Position numbers and translations under genes: made by a program
Part shown: positions 48,087 to 58,888 of the stretch, piece by piece
How positions within the stretch are numbered: position 1 is the stretch's first letter
Layout of the letters: every line of letters begins with the position of its first letter
Notes under the pieces: generated by a model
Databases searched by the model: none
What the model was told of the DNA's origin: nothing
Seen by the model: the letters and a program-made list of their open reading frames with translations, nothing else
Assembly (NCBI GenBank): GCA_900073065.1
Contig: FJOG01000020.1
Location: forward strand, 711,770-775,769
Source of the DNA: Phialocephala subalpina
Taxonomy: Eukaryota; Ascomycota; Leotiomycetes; Helotiales; Mollisiaceae
DNA: 64,000 nucleotides
Direction of reading: 5' to 3'

Positions 48087-49100
48087 TTACTCATAGAACA
48101 CTAAACATCTGACTTCGATACTCTGCCTTCCGGGCGCACTCTCCGGCGTCGCTGGATCAAAGAAGGCCGTATGTGGCGTCCTCACAGCCAAACCCTTCTT
48201 CCCAAGACTCTCCCCCTCACCCGCACTATCAAAACACTTCAACAGCATAACCTCCTCAGGCGTCATATCCTTCACATAATAAAACCTATGTCCATCCCTC
48301 GGCGCTACCGCAAACGTCTCCCCCTTCGCCTCATACCCCTCTCTACTCCAAAGCGTCTTCTCATCTGGCAGAACCTCCTTCCCTCTATCATCGTCATCAT
48401 TATCTGTTCGTTGCGGGTAGAGGAGATCGACTGCGATAAAATCCTCAGGAGTAGTAGACCTCCAATCAATAACCGCGAGCGGGAAATCCGTAGCTGGATT
48501 CTCGATAGGTCGCCAGACATTTATTATCGAATATCGTCCCTTCAACAACTCCTCTGCCTCCTCAGCAGGTAAATGTCTCCTCACTCTCGCCGCAGCCGCT
48601 CCAGGCGTCTGATCAACATGAACCTGCTGCACCGGTTGTCTCGGCGAGTTCTTATCCCGTCTCCTAATCGTATGGTCAAAGATAACCACTTTCTTAACCT
48701 TGCCAGGCAAACGCTCTTTTAACATAGATTCTACTTCAGCGTAGTAGTTACTTCGGATGGCAGATTCATCGGTGAATAGTTTCTCGTTGGCAGGGTGGTT
48801 GTAGACTGCGAATCCGCTGTTTTCGGTGGAGAATTCAGATTCGTGACCGCGAAGGGAGGTTACGGCCTTTTGGTAGTCTTTGAGAGAGAAAGATTTACCG
48901 GGGCCGTCGACTTTGCCCCATGGTTTGCCTTTCCCTTCATAGGAAGCGGGGTCAATGTATTTAAAGGTAGCAGTAGTCATTGTTGCTGGCGAGTGGATGT
49001 ATCGCTGTGAGGTGCGGGGTAGTTTGGAGATTGACTTTGGGGTATTGATGACAAGTTGTCGTGCAATTCTGTTCATAGAAATGGAAGTAAGCATAGACAA
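48087..49100 (-). CDS. CmcJ/NvfI-type oxidoreductase (GA4-desaturase/AsaB-like)
   Basis: A single-exon protein of 337 residues. The family core is visible: YYAEVESMLKERLPG, then VVIFDHTIRRR, then HVDQTPGAAAARVRRHLP, then the WRPIENPATDFPLAVID stretch and YVKDMTPEEVMLLKCFDS, closing with HTAFFDP and SIEVRCLVFYE. These are the conserved blocks of the fungal CmcJ/NvfI superfamily, whose members include gibberellin desaturase and cephamycin-type hydroxylase relatives. The exact reaction is unknown. An N-terminal extension of about 40 residues, rich in Arg/Ser/Thr and lacking acids, precedes MTTATFKYIDP. It could be a mitochondrial presequence, or translation may start at that inner Met. Confidence 0.8.
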   Translation of the reverse strand: MSMLTSISMNRIARQLVINTPKSISKLPRTSQRYIHSPATMTTATFKYIDPASYEGKGKPWGKVDGPGKSFSLKDYQKAVTSLRGHESEFSTENSGFAVYNHPANEKLFTDESAIRSNYYAEVESMLKERLPGKVKKVVIFDHTIRRRDKNSPRQPVQQVHVDQTPGAAAARVRRHLPAEEAEELLKGRYSIINVWRPIENPATDFPLAVIDWRSTTPEDFIAVDLLYPQRTDNDDDDRGKEVLPDEKTLWSREGYEAKGETFAVAPRDGHRFYYVKDMTPEEVMLLKCFDSAGEGESLGKKGLAVRTPHTAFFDPATPESAPGRQSIEVRCLVFYE

Positions 49101-51253
49101 AGAGAAATCAATCTACCTTTTGGTCCGAGAAGTTCTTATATAAGAGTTGTGGCGTTAACCCCCGGCATATAATTTTCTCTGAATGGTGCCATTGAAGATG
49201 ACGTGTGCGGGGTAAATTCGGTTCGGAGATAAGATTTGTAATTGAAACTTCGATCTAGGTCGCCTCTGCGTTGACAAATTCTTCAATTACTAACCTCCCA
49301 CCGGTTCTCAATCGTTTGCAAAGGGCTCCTTGTGCAAATGACAGAGAAGCCTTCGAGACCAGAAGTTGTCCGGCAAATCAGGACAAGGAGAGGTCAAAGA
49401 GTAAGAGAGTCCTTAGCTTCGGCGATATGGCTTCCCTCAAGGTGTCCCTTATTACTTTCGACTTTATGTTCCACCTTATTTTCAGTTACCAAGGTTATTA
49501 CAAATGTGCTTAAATTGCGAATTACGACATGCAACAATGCTCATTCCCTGGCTCAACTTAAGTGGATACCTTGGTCACGTGGCGGCTTGTGTCCAATTTT
49601 TAAGATGATAGAGAGCATATGCCATTAATGGGACATTATGAACAATACAAGAACGGGTTCTTCAATAAATTGGATGCTTGTAGGACTGTGTCTCAAGTCT
49701 CAAGTCTTCTCAAACCCTACAATCGCACGTGATGACAATCACTTCCCTCCTTTGCATGAGGCTCTTGTTTGGAGGCTCTGGAGATCTTTTTGTTGCGCGT
49801 CGCACTTTGACAGTTTGCGGTTGAACGGTACAATCGATATATTATTGATTAATAACTGGTTATCAACTGGTCATCAACTGGTTGAAGGATTGCCCCCAAG
49901 TCCTTTCACCAATATTTCGGAAATATTTTCAAACCGTTCTGAACTCCTCATATCTATCATCTCAATAACAGCGACAAGCATATATTTGCTAGAATTTTCG
50001 GAAATATTTAAGATGGAGGCAAGGGAAGTTGAGAGGAGTGAGTGTAACAGTTTTCATTCCTCGTTTCTTTGCTGTCTGCTAAGCGAGGACTGCCCCTTTC
50101 TCACAGAAGTTCGCTTGCACGAAATTTGAGCCCAAAAGTCAAGACTCGGGTCCCCTGAAATTGGCTTGGATGGGTGAAAATCAGGCAGAACAAATCTTGC
50201 CTTTTCGGTGAATATACTCAAACCTTCTGGGAATGGCATAGCTTTATCTTCAAGTTTGTTGGTTGTCGTCCATGACCAATGTGATAGCCGAATTGGTTCA
50301 GAAGTCGCTACAGCATGCGCGAATGACGCACATCATGCAGAAATTTGACGAGATGCTACACTGCATCCGCAGGATCACTCCAAGCAGGTTCGCTTTATTT
50401 CCATCAGTGCTCAGATGTCCAAAACTCACGCTGATTCACCAGCGAAGTGCCGGACCCGTTCCTTGAGTTCTCAGCCTGAGATTCGTGTTCTTCTTGACAT
50501 CTAATTTCGAATATAAATATAGTGCGTTATTTTGTTCGAGATTGATTCTAGTCCTCATACTCTACTAGACATTCAGTGTGCAAACTGAGTGGGAGCCGTG
50601 GTCAGCTCATGCAGTATCAAATTGAATGTCAGCAAGCTCCTTCACCTTTCCCCTTCCGTGACATTCAGTATGCACATATGCGTCAAGCAAATCCAAGTTT
50701 TTAGCTGGTAGAAGTCTGTTCTAACATGTTAGGAAGCAGCAGGTGCTGCGATATGCGCATATTCGCAGTTTCATTTGGCCTTCAAGCGAAATCTCCCCGT
50801 CATCTGCAATGCTCGATATACACCCAATATTGCAAGTTTCATTACACTACATTTGATATCCTCATGTCGGAAGTGAGGAGATTAGGCTGGTTGAAGGTCT
50901 TTGGAACTGTTATTACTCATTGACATGGGAGGAAAACCCAACATGCCAATGTCGACATTTCGGGGAAAGTCGCGGAGACATTTCGATATTCTTCCACAAT
51001 GGAATATATGAACGTCCTCTTGTGCTGAAGGCTCTTAGAACGAGTGAAGTTCATCTTAGGTCAACGACCTTCCCCTCCACATACTAAACGTCATTCTATT
51101 CTGCTCGTCTTCAGGCTTTCACAATACAGACGCCACGTCACTTTGACTTCACGCCTCCGTCCCAATCGCTAACTATCTACTTCCGAGACTGTATTTTTCA
51201 GCACTTTCACACTCCCTTTTTCCCTGCCTCTCACACTGATCTAACATCCTTAG
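49101..51253. other. Long spacer without supported genes
   Basis: Short frames (for example plus 49638-50129 and 50263-50466) have no recognisable domain. No RNA gene or transposon identified. Confidence 0.4.
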
Positions 51254-51503
51254 CTCGCCACCCTCTCACTGCTCGTCCTCCTTCCCTCTGCCCTCGCCGT
51301 ACCCACGAATCTCGACCCACGTGAGATCCCCGAGGCAGATAAAGACCTCTCCTCATACTACCTCGACTGTGGCAACACAGCCATGACTAGCAGATGTTAT
51401 TAACACCTTCGGCTTGAGGTGCAGTATTCTCTTTGGCAGCAAGCAAGGAGACTAGACCAACCTGCAATGTGCTGCCTATTGCACTTGCAAGATAGAGGCG
51501 TAG
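51254..51503 (+). pseudogene. Relic of a small secreted cysteine-containing protein
   Basis: After a good acceptor (CTAACATCCTTAG ending 51253) a frame encodes a hydrophobic signal-like stretch, LATLSLLVLLPSALA, then VPTNLDPRE and DLSSYYLDCGNTAMTSRC before TAA at 51401-51403. About 55 bases later a different frame gives LQCAAYCTCKIEA and a stop at 51501-51503, so a second exon is likely. No ATG exon with a matching donor is evident upstream. The layout (signal peptide, short mature part, spaced cysteines) is that of a small secreted protein, but this copy looks broken or its first exon is missed. Confidence 0.4.
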
Positions 51504-52218
51504 CTGTATTGTGTTAGCAGTCCGCTTTGTAGTATGCAGCTCGGTTACATTTTAGAGCAGGGCGTAGCCCTGCATGGAACCGACCCGATCGAGGGCGGGG
51601 AGGAGGGTTTGGACGTTTGAGGGGTCGAAGGATATTTTGCAAGATCAATTGACGTGTGCAAGCCATTGTGCCAGAGTTTCTTGAGCTTTTGCTGGGGGAT
51701 GTCATTCTCTTTCTACCTTCGACTTCGTGCTTTTTGAATGGGTCGCCTCATGGGAGGATTTGCTTGACTGAGGTATCCCTGTTATTTTGGTGCACATCGA
51801 CAACTTTGAATAGCAAAGAAACATCTCTCCCACTTTTCTGACTATTCGCCTCCCCTGTGCCACTCCTATGATGCCGAGACCCGATTTCTTATCTCTTCCC
51901 ATCGTGACAAGATAGCGCCCCCCACTCTTGTTTATCTGTACCTCCTCTTGCTCTCAGTCCCATCGAACTGCAATTGAACATCATGATTCGCGAATGTTAC
52001 TGATCTAGAAATGTATCCCGACAGAAACCGGGCTGCATTACATGCGATTTGGTCCAGACTCGAGTGGAAGTATTTCTGAGCTCACTCGAGCGAACACCAC
52101 TTCAACGTTCTGAACACTTTCTCACCACGACTCTTAAATACTCATCATACGTGCATTGTTCCTGTCACCATAAAATCAAACAATTAACTCTCAAAAGAAG
52201 CAAGAAACACAGAACGAC
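51504..52218. other. Promoter-side spacer of the 2OG oxygenase
   Basis: No gene supported. Confidence 0.4.
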
Positions 52219-53493
52219 ATGTCAGCACCTCCGATCCTCGATTTTTCGCGTGAGTTCCCCTCCACTGCATCGCTCTTTCTCTTCCCCTGATTGTTGCTCG
52301 TCTAGCATTCTACGGCAACGACCCAGTCGCAAAAGTACATCTCGTACAACAGGTGAAAGACTGCTGCCTCCACAATGGCTTCTTCCAGATCGTAGGACAT
52401 CAAGTGCCATCCGAGCTCCAGACCAAGATCTTCGACTGCTCGAAAGCATTCTTCGACTTACCCGTGGAAGAGAAGAGCAAAGTGAGCAAAGGTAATTCGG
52501 ACTTCCTCGACAGATGCAGCGTCACTGACGAGAACCAGAACTCAACACCTGGAATCGCGGGTATGAACTTTTGAGATCTCAAATGTTAGAAGTAGGAACA
52601 AGCCCTGAGCTCAAAGAAGGTTTCTACATCGGCGAAGACCTTCCAACCACACACCCCTACTTCCTAGAAAAGAAGCTCAACTCCGGACCCAACTTCTGGC
52701 CCTCAACTCTCTCCCCCTCCCCAGTCTCCGCTGAAGAGTTCAAAGAGACGACGACGAGCTATTATCATCATGTAGTCTCGCTAGCGAAGGACATCCTGAA
52801 AGTGTTAGCGCTGACGCTTGATCTGGACGAGGAATGGTTTGGAGAGTTTGTTGAAGGGGCGGTGGCGACGATGAGGTTGCTGCATTATCCGCCTCAGGAG
52901 AAGGATAGTGATGAGAAATTGTCAAGAGGAATTGGTGCGCATACTGACTTCGGAGCTGTGACACTGCTTTTGCAAGAGGAGGTTGATGGGTTGCAGGTTT
53001 GGGAGAAGGAGACGAAACAATGGCTTGATGTAAGTCATTCCTATGGGCGGGGTTGCGGAGAAGGAGAAAAATTTGCTAATCAGAGACAGGTCGTCCCAAC
53101 GAAAGGAGCGTATGTCGTGAACTTGGGAAATATGTTCATGCGATGGTAAGCTGAAACTTTTGTCCATCCTCGTTTGGTACGGGGTCAGTACTCACCATCC
53201 GATGCAGGTCGAATGATCGATACATCTCAAATCTACACCGCGTGATCAACAAGTCAGGAAAAGAGCGCTACTCAATTCCAGTATTCTTCTCTGGAAATCC
53301 AGACTATACCATCAGCTGTCTACCAAACTGCACGGCTGAAGGACAGAAGCCCAAATATCCACCAATTACTGTGGCCGACTGCGTTGGAGGAAGCTACAAA
53401 GAGAGTTACGGACGCGCTGCAGCACACAAGGCGGAGCAGGAACAGAAAGCGAAAGGGGTGGCAGCTCAGACTAGTGTGCCAATAGCAGTGTAA
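52219..53493 (+). CDS. 2-oxoglutarate/Fe(II)-dependent dioxygenase (isopenicillin-N-synthase-like fold)
   Basis: Five exons (52219-52249, 52306-52491, 52539-53029, 53090-53145, 53208-53493) with GT-AG introns of 47-62 nt give 349 residues. The N-terminal DIOX_N part has CCLHNGFFQIVGH and FFDLPVEEKSKV. The catalytic part keeps the metal triad: HTDFGAVTLL (His and Asp) and the distal His in SNLHRVIN. RYSIPVFF supplies the Arg-x-Ser that binds 2-oxoglutarate. Such fungal enzymes hydroxylate or desaturate small molecules, often in secondary metabolism or flavonoid/gibberellin-like chemistry; the substrate is unknown. The C-terminus is Ala/Gln-rich. The gene converges on the Rrn11-like gene 100 bases downstream. 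Confidence 0.85.
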
Positions 53494-53593
53494 GAAACAC
53501 GAAAGTCCTTCGTATGTATGTATCAAGGAAAGATTGAATAACATCCAAATGCTTATGGGGTATCTTCGCTCAAAATTAAGTAAAAACGACGAC

Positions 53594-55575
53594 TTATTCT
53601 TCCGCATCGTGGACCTCCTGATCCTGCGCTAAGGAGAGATACTTGATATCCTCAAGCGACCCGCCTCCTTTTGCAATCCTGTCGAAAATTTTTCTGGCTT
53701 TTTCTTGTTCCTCTGCTTGCTTCTTTTTGCCGCGCTCATGGTCATTCATTCTCTCGCGGAAGAGGAATCTTCGCTTGGTGTCTCTACCACCCCGCGAGAG
53801 GCGTTGGCTTCTTCTGAGACTCTGTTCTTCCTCCTCGTCATCATCCTCGATCGGCTTAGCTGGTACGCTGAAATCTCCAATATATAGTGCCAGCATGCCC
53901 CTCAATCGTAACATATTGTGGCTATCCGAGAAAGGTGGCGTTCCCATAAGCTCGTCCAATCGCGCAGCAATCTTCTCCGCAGCCGCCAGGGCAGTCCGAC
54001 GTATCTCATCTCGTTCAACCCATCGTCTCTCGGCTCTTCGATTCATCCTTCTATCCTTCCTTCTCTGATCTGCGGCATAGCCGCCATTAGCGGTATCCTC
54101 TTCGTCCTCTTCAGCACTGGCCTCGCTCTCACTACCACTCCTTTCCCCACCATCATCCTCGTCAGCGTCTTTCTCAAGTTTTCGCAAACTTTGTTTCTGC
54201 TCTGCTTGAATACCATAAATTTCGCATCCAACCATTGCAGGCCAGAAATCCAACGCATTTACACTGCCATGAAAGTGCNNNNNNNNNNNNNNNNNNNNNN
54301 NNNNNNNNNNNNNNNNNNNNNNNNNNNNNNNNNNNNNNNNNNNNNNNNNNNNNNNNNNNNNNNNNNNNNNNNNNNNNNNNNNNNNNNNNNNNNNNNNNNN
54401 NNNNNNNNNNNNNNNNNNNNNNNNNNNNNNNNNNNNNNNNNNNNNNNNNNNNNNNNNNNNNNNNNNNNNNNNNNNNNNNNNNNNNNNNNNNNNNNNNNNN
54501 NNNNNNNNNNNNNNNNNNNNNNNNNNNNNNNNNNNNNNNNNNNNNNNNNNNNNNNNNNNNNNNNNNNNNNNNNNNNNNNNNNNNNNNNNNNNNNNNNNNN
54601 NNNNNNNNNNNNNNNNNNNNNNNNNNNNNNNNNNNNNNNNNNNNNNNNNNNNNNNNNNNNNNNNNNNNNNNNNNNNNNNNNNNNNNNNNNNNNNNNNNNN
54701 NNNNNNNNNNNNNNNNNNNNNNNNNNNNNNNNNNNNNNNNNNNNNNNNNNNNNNNNNCTCTTGTACGGATGTTGCAAGATCAGTCTCTCGTAGTAGTCCT
54801 TAGTTTTCTCCAACCCCTCTTTTGTGCCCCACCTCCATCCACCTTCTTCTCGTCGCCTCTCACCATCTTCTTCTTCTTCATCCTCGCTATTAGAATCGTA
54901 GCTTGGTCGTTTTCCAGGCTTGTCCAGACTCCGCATTAACAGCTCAGCTCCAATTCCCCAATACCCACTCTGTCGTAAATCGACCCCCTTCCCACCAAAT
55001 TGCCCCCGTATGAGCATAGCCCACGCCCGCTTCGCACGATCAATATCGCCTTCCAGTAGACAGCGCTGCAAAATTGCCGTCAAAACAGCTAGATGTTGTA
55101 ATCTAAGCTGCGGGCCTGTGCTAGCTCCTTTCCTCGGTTCCTGCACCTCCTTCTCGCTCTCTTCATCTAGCTCCTCACTCTCGCCAAGACTCTCCTCTCT
55201 AGCCTTCCCCTTTCCTTTCTTGCCCTTCTTTGATTTTGCGACCGTCTCCGACTTCAGTGTATACTTCCTCGGCAGCCCTCTGTGGGGAAACCCTTCAACA
55301 GCAGGCAATTCCTCATCCAGTCTCAAGCCCGCCAATTTATACTGCGCTATCTCCGCAGGGGTCAAACTCAGCGGATTCGTACTTTCAGGCAGACCTCCAT
55401 TCTCCGAATCATCGGCTTCATTGTTCGAAGCTTCTGGGGAGGAGTTCTCGGGCGAGGATGGAGCTGGACGTTTGCGTTTTCGTATGGGGAGGTTGGAGAA
55501 TCGGACTCGTGAAGAGTTGGGCTGTGCGTGTGTTGTTGTAGTAGAGGGAGCGAGAGGGAGGGCGAAGGTTGGCAT
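53594..55575 (-). CDS. RNA polymerase I initiation factor Rrn11-like (interrupted by an assembly gap)
   Basis: The N-terminal half starts at ATG 55575 and the C-terminal part ends at 53594; 479 N lie between. The N-terminus is basic/Ser/Pro-rich, followed by acidic and Lys-rich low complexity. Then comes LQHLAVLTAILQRCLLEGDI and RAKRAWAMLIRGQ, the helical-repeat start I associate with fungal Rrn11, a subunit of the core factor that recruits Pol I to rDNA. The C-terminal half has an acidic stretch, a basic stretch (KDRRMNRRAERRWVERDEIR) and a helix with LDELMGTPPFSDSHNMLRLRGML. The reading frame across the gap cannot be checked, because the N-run length may be an estimate and an intron may be present. 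The assignment rests on remembered family features. Confidence 0.55.
54279..54757. other. Assembly gap (479 N)
   Basis: A 479-base run of N inside the Rrn11-like gene; a paired-read estimated gap rather than a fixed-size placeholder. Confidence 0.95.
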
Positions 55576-55657
55576 TTTGCATTGTTACGATATTTGATGC
55601 GAGAATGGTCGTGTTGGTGAGAGAGGGCTGGGAATTTGAAAATGGCCGGCTTTTTTT

Positions 55658-56148
55658 TAGCGGCAAGGCTACGAAATTATAGGCGAGGCTGAGACACTCT
55701 TTTTGGAAGTAGCCGCTTACATTTAAGAGGCAAGGCTACGAAATACTAATAACCCGAACTTTAGAGGCAAGACTGCGAAATATTAGGTCTGGTTTTTTTT
55801 TTGGACCAAGCTGACTATCAGCCTTACAAGAAAAAACCTGTTTTTCAGCTAGGGGTTTATACTTAAATCACTTATGTCGTTTGAAAGATTATTCATGCAG
55901 GAGGCACAGTACACATTTCTGTTTTGAAAGTATCGATAAGTGTGGTCAAGAATAACAATTTCATGAAGTCAGTTTCATTTCGTAGCCTCTCCTCTAAAAT
56001 TTCGTAGCCTTTCCGCTAAAAATCCAGATCTTCTGCTGAGAGCGAGCGAAGCGTAGCCTTGCCTCTAAATATTTTAGCGTTTAGAATTTTAGAGGAAAGG
56101 CTACGAGCTATCGAGATTCTAAAGGTCAATTTCGTAGCCGTGCCACTA
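55658..56148. repeat. Cluster 1 of short hairpin-forming repeats
   Basis: At least seven copies, in both orientations, of a unit close to TTTAGAGGCAAGGCTACGAAAT. Plus-strand copies lie at about 55658-55678, 55725-55745 and 55760-55784, and reverse copies at about 55979-56022 (two), 56052 and 56131. One inverted pair, 56052-56069 against 56088-56105, can form an 18-bp stem with one mismatch and an 18-base loop. The same unit recurs at 61.2-61.7 kb. Confidence 0.75.
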
Positions 56149-56428
56149 AAATTTCACTTTCTGTCTTTGTTGCATGTCGCACTTCTCACTTAAATCGCCA
56201 AAGTGAGGGGGTTTCAGGGGCGTCGCTTAATCTGAGTGGCCAAGGGGCGAGTTTAGAAGAATCATAAGGCGATAGGAGAAACATAAGGTCAAGGGGAGCA
56301 GTAATACCGTTGATGGCTGACCTCTGTCTTCATACACCAATAAATGATAAAAGTATGGAAATCCCTCAACCTTCCTTGTCCCGCTTCCCACTAGTACTGT
56401 GACCCCGCCATTCTCCGCAGCATTTCCC

Positions 56429-58142
56429 TCATCGGACCCTCTCCAACTCCATCACCTCAACCTTCTCATTTCCCTTAATCTCCGCATTGGCAATCTCAGC
56501 AATATCAACAGCTCTATCTCCATCAAAATACTTCGCAATCTCTTCCAAAGGCGTATACCTCGTCTCGACAATAAAGAAGTAAATAATCGCCACCTCAAAT
56601 CCAAGAAATACGCAGTAGAACAGGTAATATTTCCAAGCGAGAGCTTCGAGAGCAATGGCGTTGACGTACTGATTGAAGAAGAGCGCGGCTGTGACGCAGA
56701 AGTTGAGCCAGGTGAAGCCTTTGGCGCGGAGACCGTACGGGAGAATTTCGGTTGTGTAGGAAGCCAGAAGCCCAGATCTTGGGTGTAGAAATTAGCTTAC
56801 GCACTTAAATGTCTAGAAATAGAGGAGGAATGAGTGAAGATGTTGCTTACTTGAAGTCATAGAACGTTCCATACACGAAAATCATAAACACAAACCCGAT
56901 CCCAAGGCCATCCGCAGGCGCAATTGCATACCTTGCCGAAATTATCGTCCAAATATTGAACGCAACAAGAGTACCAATCGTTGAGATGAGATAGGTAGGC
57001 CGTCTTCCTATTCTATCAACCATGAATGACATCGAAATATTGACGATCAGTCCCCAAGTCTTGAGTCCTCCATTGACACCTAACTGAGTCTTCTCATCCG
57101 TGATGCCGATGTTATTCATGACTTGATGGAGGTAGTACGAAATCAGGCCATTGCCAGACCATTGAGAGAAGAATCCAATGGCTGTGATGATTCCGATTCG
57201 TTTCCGGTTTCCAGGAGTACGGACGAGATCGAGCCAAGAATTGTTGTCAGCTTGCTTGTCCAGAGTGATGGCTGTTGTGATTTCAGCGTATTCGAGCTGT
57301 ACGAATTCGTCTTGCTCTTGTTCGTTGGCGTGGTAGTGGGATAGAATTCGGAGAGCTTCCTCAGGACGGTCCTTGTTGATAAGCCACCTGGGGCTTTCGG
57401 GAATCCACCACATCATGGCTAGGATGATAACGGAGCAGATGGACTGGAGAAGGCTTGGAAGTCTCCACGACCAGTCATTCTGAGTGTGGATTAGCAAGAG
57501 TCTCTTCAAATACGGCTTAGGCCTCCTGCTTACCTGAATTTTCAAAGTCCCATATGTAGTCCATGAAGCAATGAACGCCCCCGAATGATAAGAAGCTCCA
57601 CTCAATGTAACCAAAATTGCACGGTCTTGGGGATGCGCAATCTCAGCAATCAGCAAAGGCGCCGAACCCAACACAATACAATCCCCAAAGCCCAGCAGCA
57701 ACCTCGCAGCCACAAACATGCCGAAGTTCTGTGCTCCTGCCTGTAGGCCGACCGCAAGTAACATAACAATACACCCAAGCGTAATCCCAATCTTTCTTCC
57801 CCATCTATCTACAAGAAACGGAACGAAGAACAGTCCGATGAGGGAGCCCAGACTCATGGATGCATTGAAGAGCCCGAGGATGGAGCCTTTAGGGTGGTTG
57901 AAGTATGATTGCCAGTAGCTGAGGGTTTGGAGACCGTTCATCATTGAGCCATCGAAGCCGTTGGCGGTGTTGGTCAGGATGAGAACGATGATGTAGATGT
58001 AGAGGCGGCGGAGGTTAGCGTCTTTCCACCAGACGATACGAGGAAATGTTCGGCCGGCGAAGATGAATGTCCCTTTTGGTGGTTTGACTGGCTTCAAGGC
58101 TGGGTCTTGGCGAGTCTTGGGAAGCTTTGGTAGGAAACCCAT
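56429..58142 (-). CDS. MFS sugar transporter (lactose/cellodextrin permease type)
   Basis: Exons 57534-58142, 56851-57479 and 56429-56777 give 528 residues. The intron at 57480-57533 is 54 nt, in frame and stop-free, and must be removed before NDWSWRLP. The 73-nt intron at 56778-56850 joins GTFYDFK to SGLLASYTTEILPYGLRAKG. Sugar-porter signatures are visible: FLVDRWGRKIG after helix 2, PESPRWLINKDR before the central loop, SFMVDRIGRRPTYL in the second half, and VETRYTPLEEI at the end. Expected in the plasma membrane, importing a mono- or oligosaccharide by proton symport. It is transcribed in the same direction as the GH43 gene upstream, suggesting joint use of the same sugar. Confidence 0.88.
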
Positions 58143-58888
58143 GTCGAGTCGTTCTTAGATGCCAATGTGGGAAAGTTGAAGGGTACGAGAAGTTGAGCTC
58201 GAGTTGAAGACTGAAGAGGATATTGGTTGATTTTATAACGTATCTGAACCGCCGAGGTGGACATTGATCCTTGGGCGATAGACAGTACAGAGTCTTGTGA
58301 AATCGTGGACAAGAATCCAAAGGCAGCGGAGCGTGGGGCCCCGCACACCTACACAGGGATAGCTTGGCCTTGTTTGGGAGATACTTCAACCATAACCCAG
58401 TTAATTGGTTGGTCCTTCGGATCTAGCTGGCTAAATAAGTGTCGCATGCGGAGAAAGGAGCTGGTCCAAGATCCTAATAGTTGGGACTTTTCCAACCAAG
58501 ATCTCGAGGACGCCTTGGTCTTTAGTCTCAATGAAAGATAAGTGCGCCACCTTGAATATCGATAGGAGCGCAAGAAGCATGCAGAGTGCGACAAGGAATT
58601 TGGATTTAGCCTGTTCATCGCTCCCAAGGTTTGGTGTAGTTATAACCGGCTCGGCATGCATATGTCGGGCGCGCATCCCCAGATCTTGTCTCCTTTCTCA
58701 ACGAGGGTGGGGTTCTGCAGGGAACAAGGAGCTAAATGCAGGGCAAGAGAAGTGTACCCGGCAACCGTCGACGACTATCAAAGATCAGAGGGCCAAAGTG
58801 AAAAGGATGGCAGTTTTACTGTGCAGGAATTAAAATCGCAATAAGTCTTTGATCTTAGTGCAGAGATGATTCGCATTCCATTCAAAAT
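58143..58888. other. Spacer between GH43 and the sugar transporter
   Basis: Short intergenic region likely holding the transporter promoter; no gene supported. CGGCATGCATATGTCGGGCG near 58650 is a CGG-containing candidate zinc-cluster site only. Confidence 0.35.

Noticed and set aside
56778..56850. A microexon between two short introns in the sugar transporter
   Set aside because: A single 73-nt intron ending CCCAAG keeps the frame and restores a typical family sequence; a 23-nt second intron is not credible.
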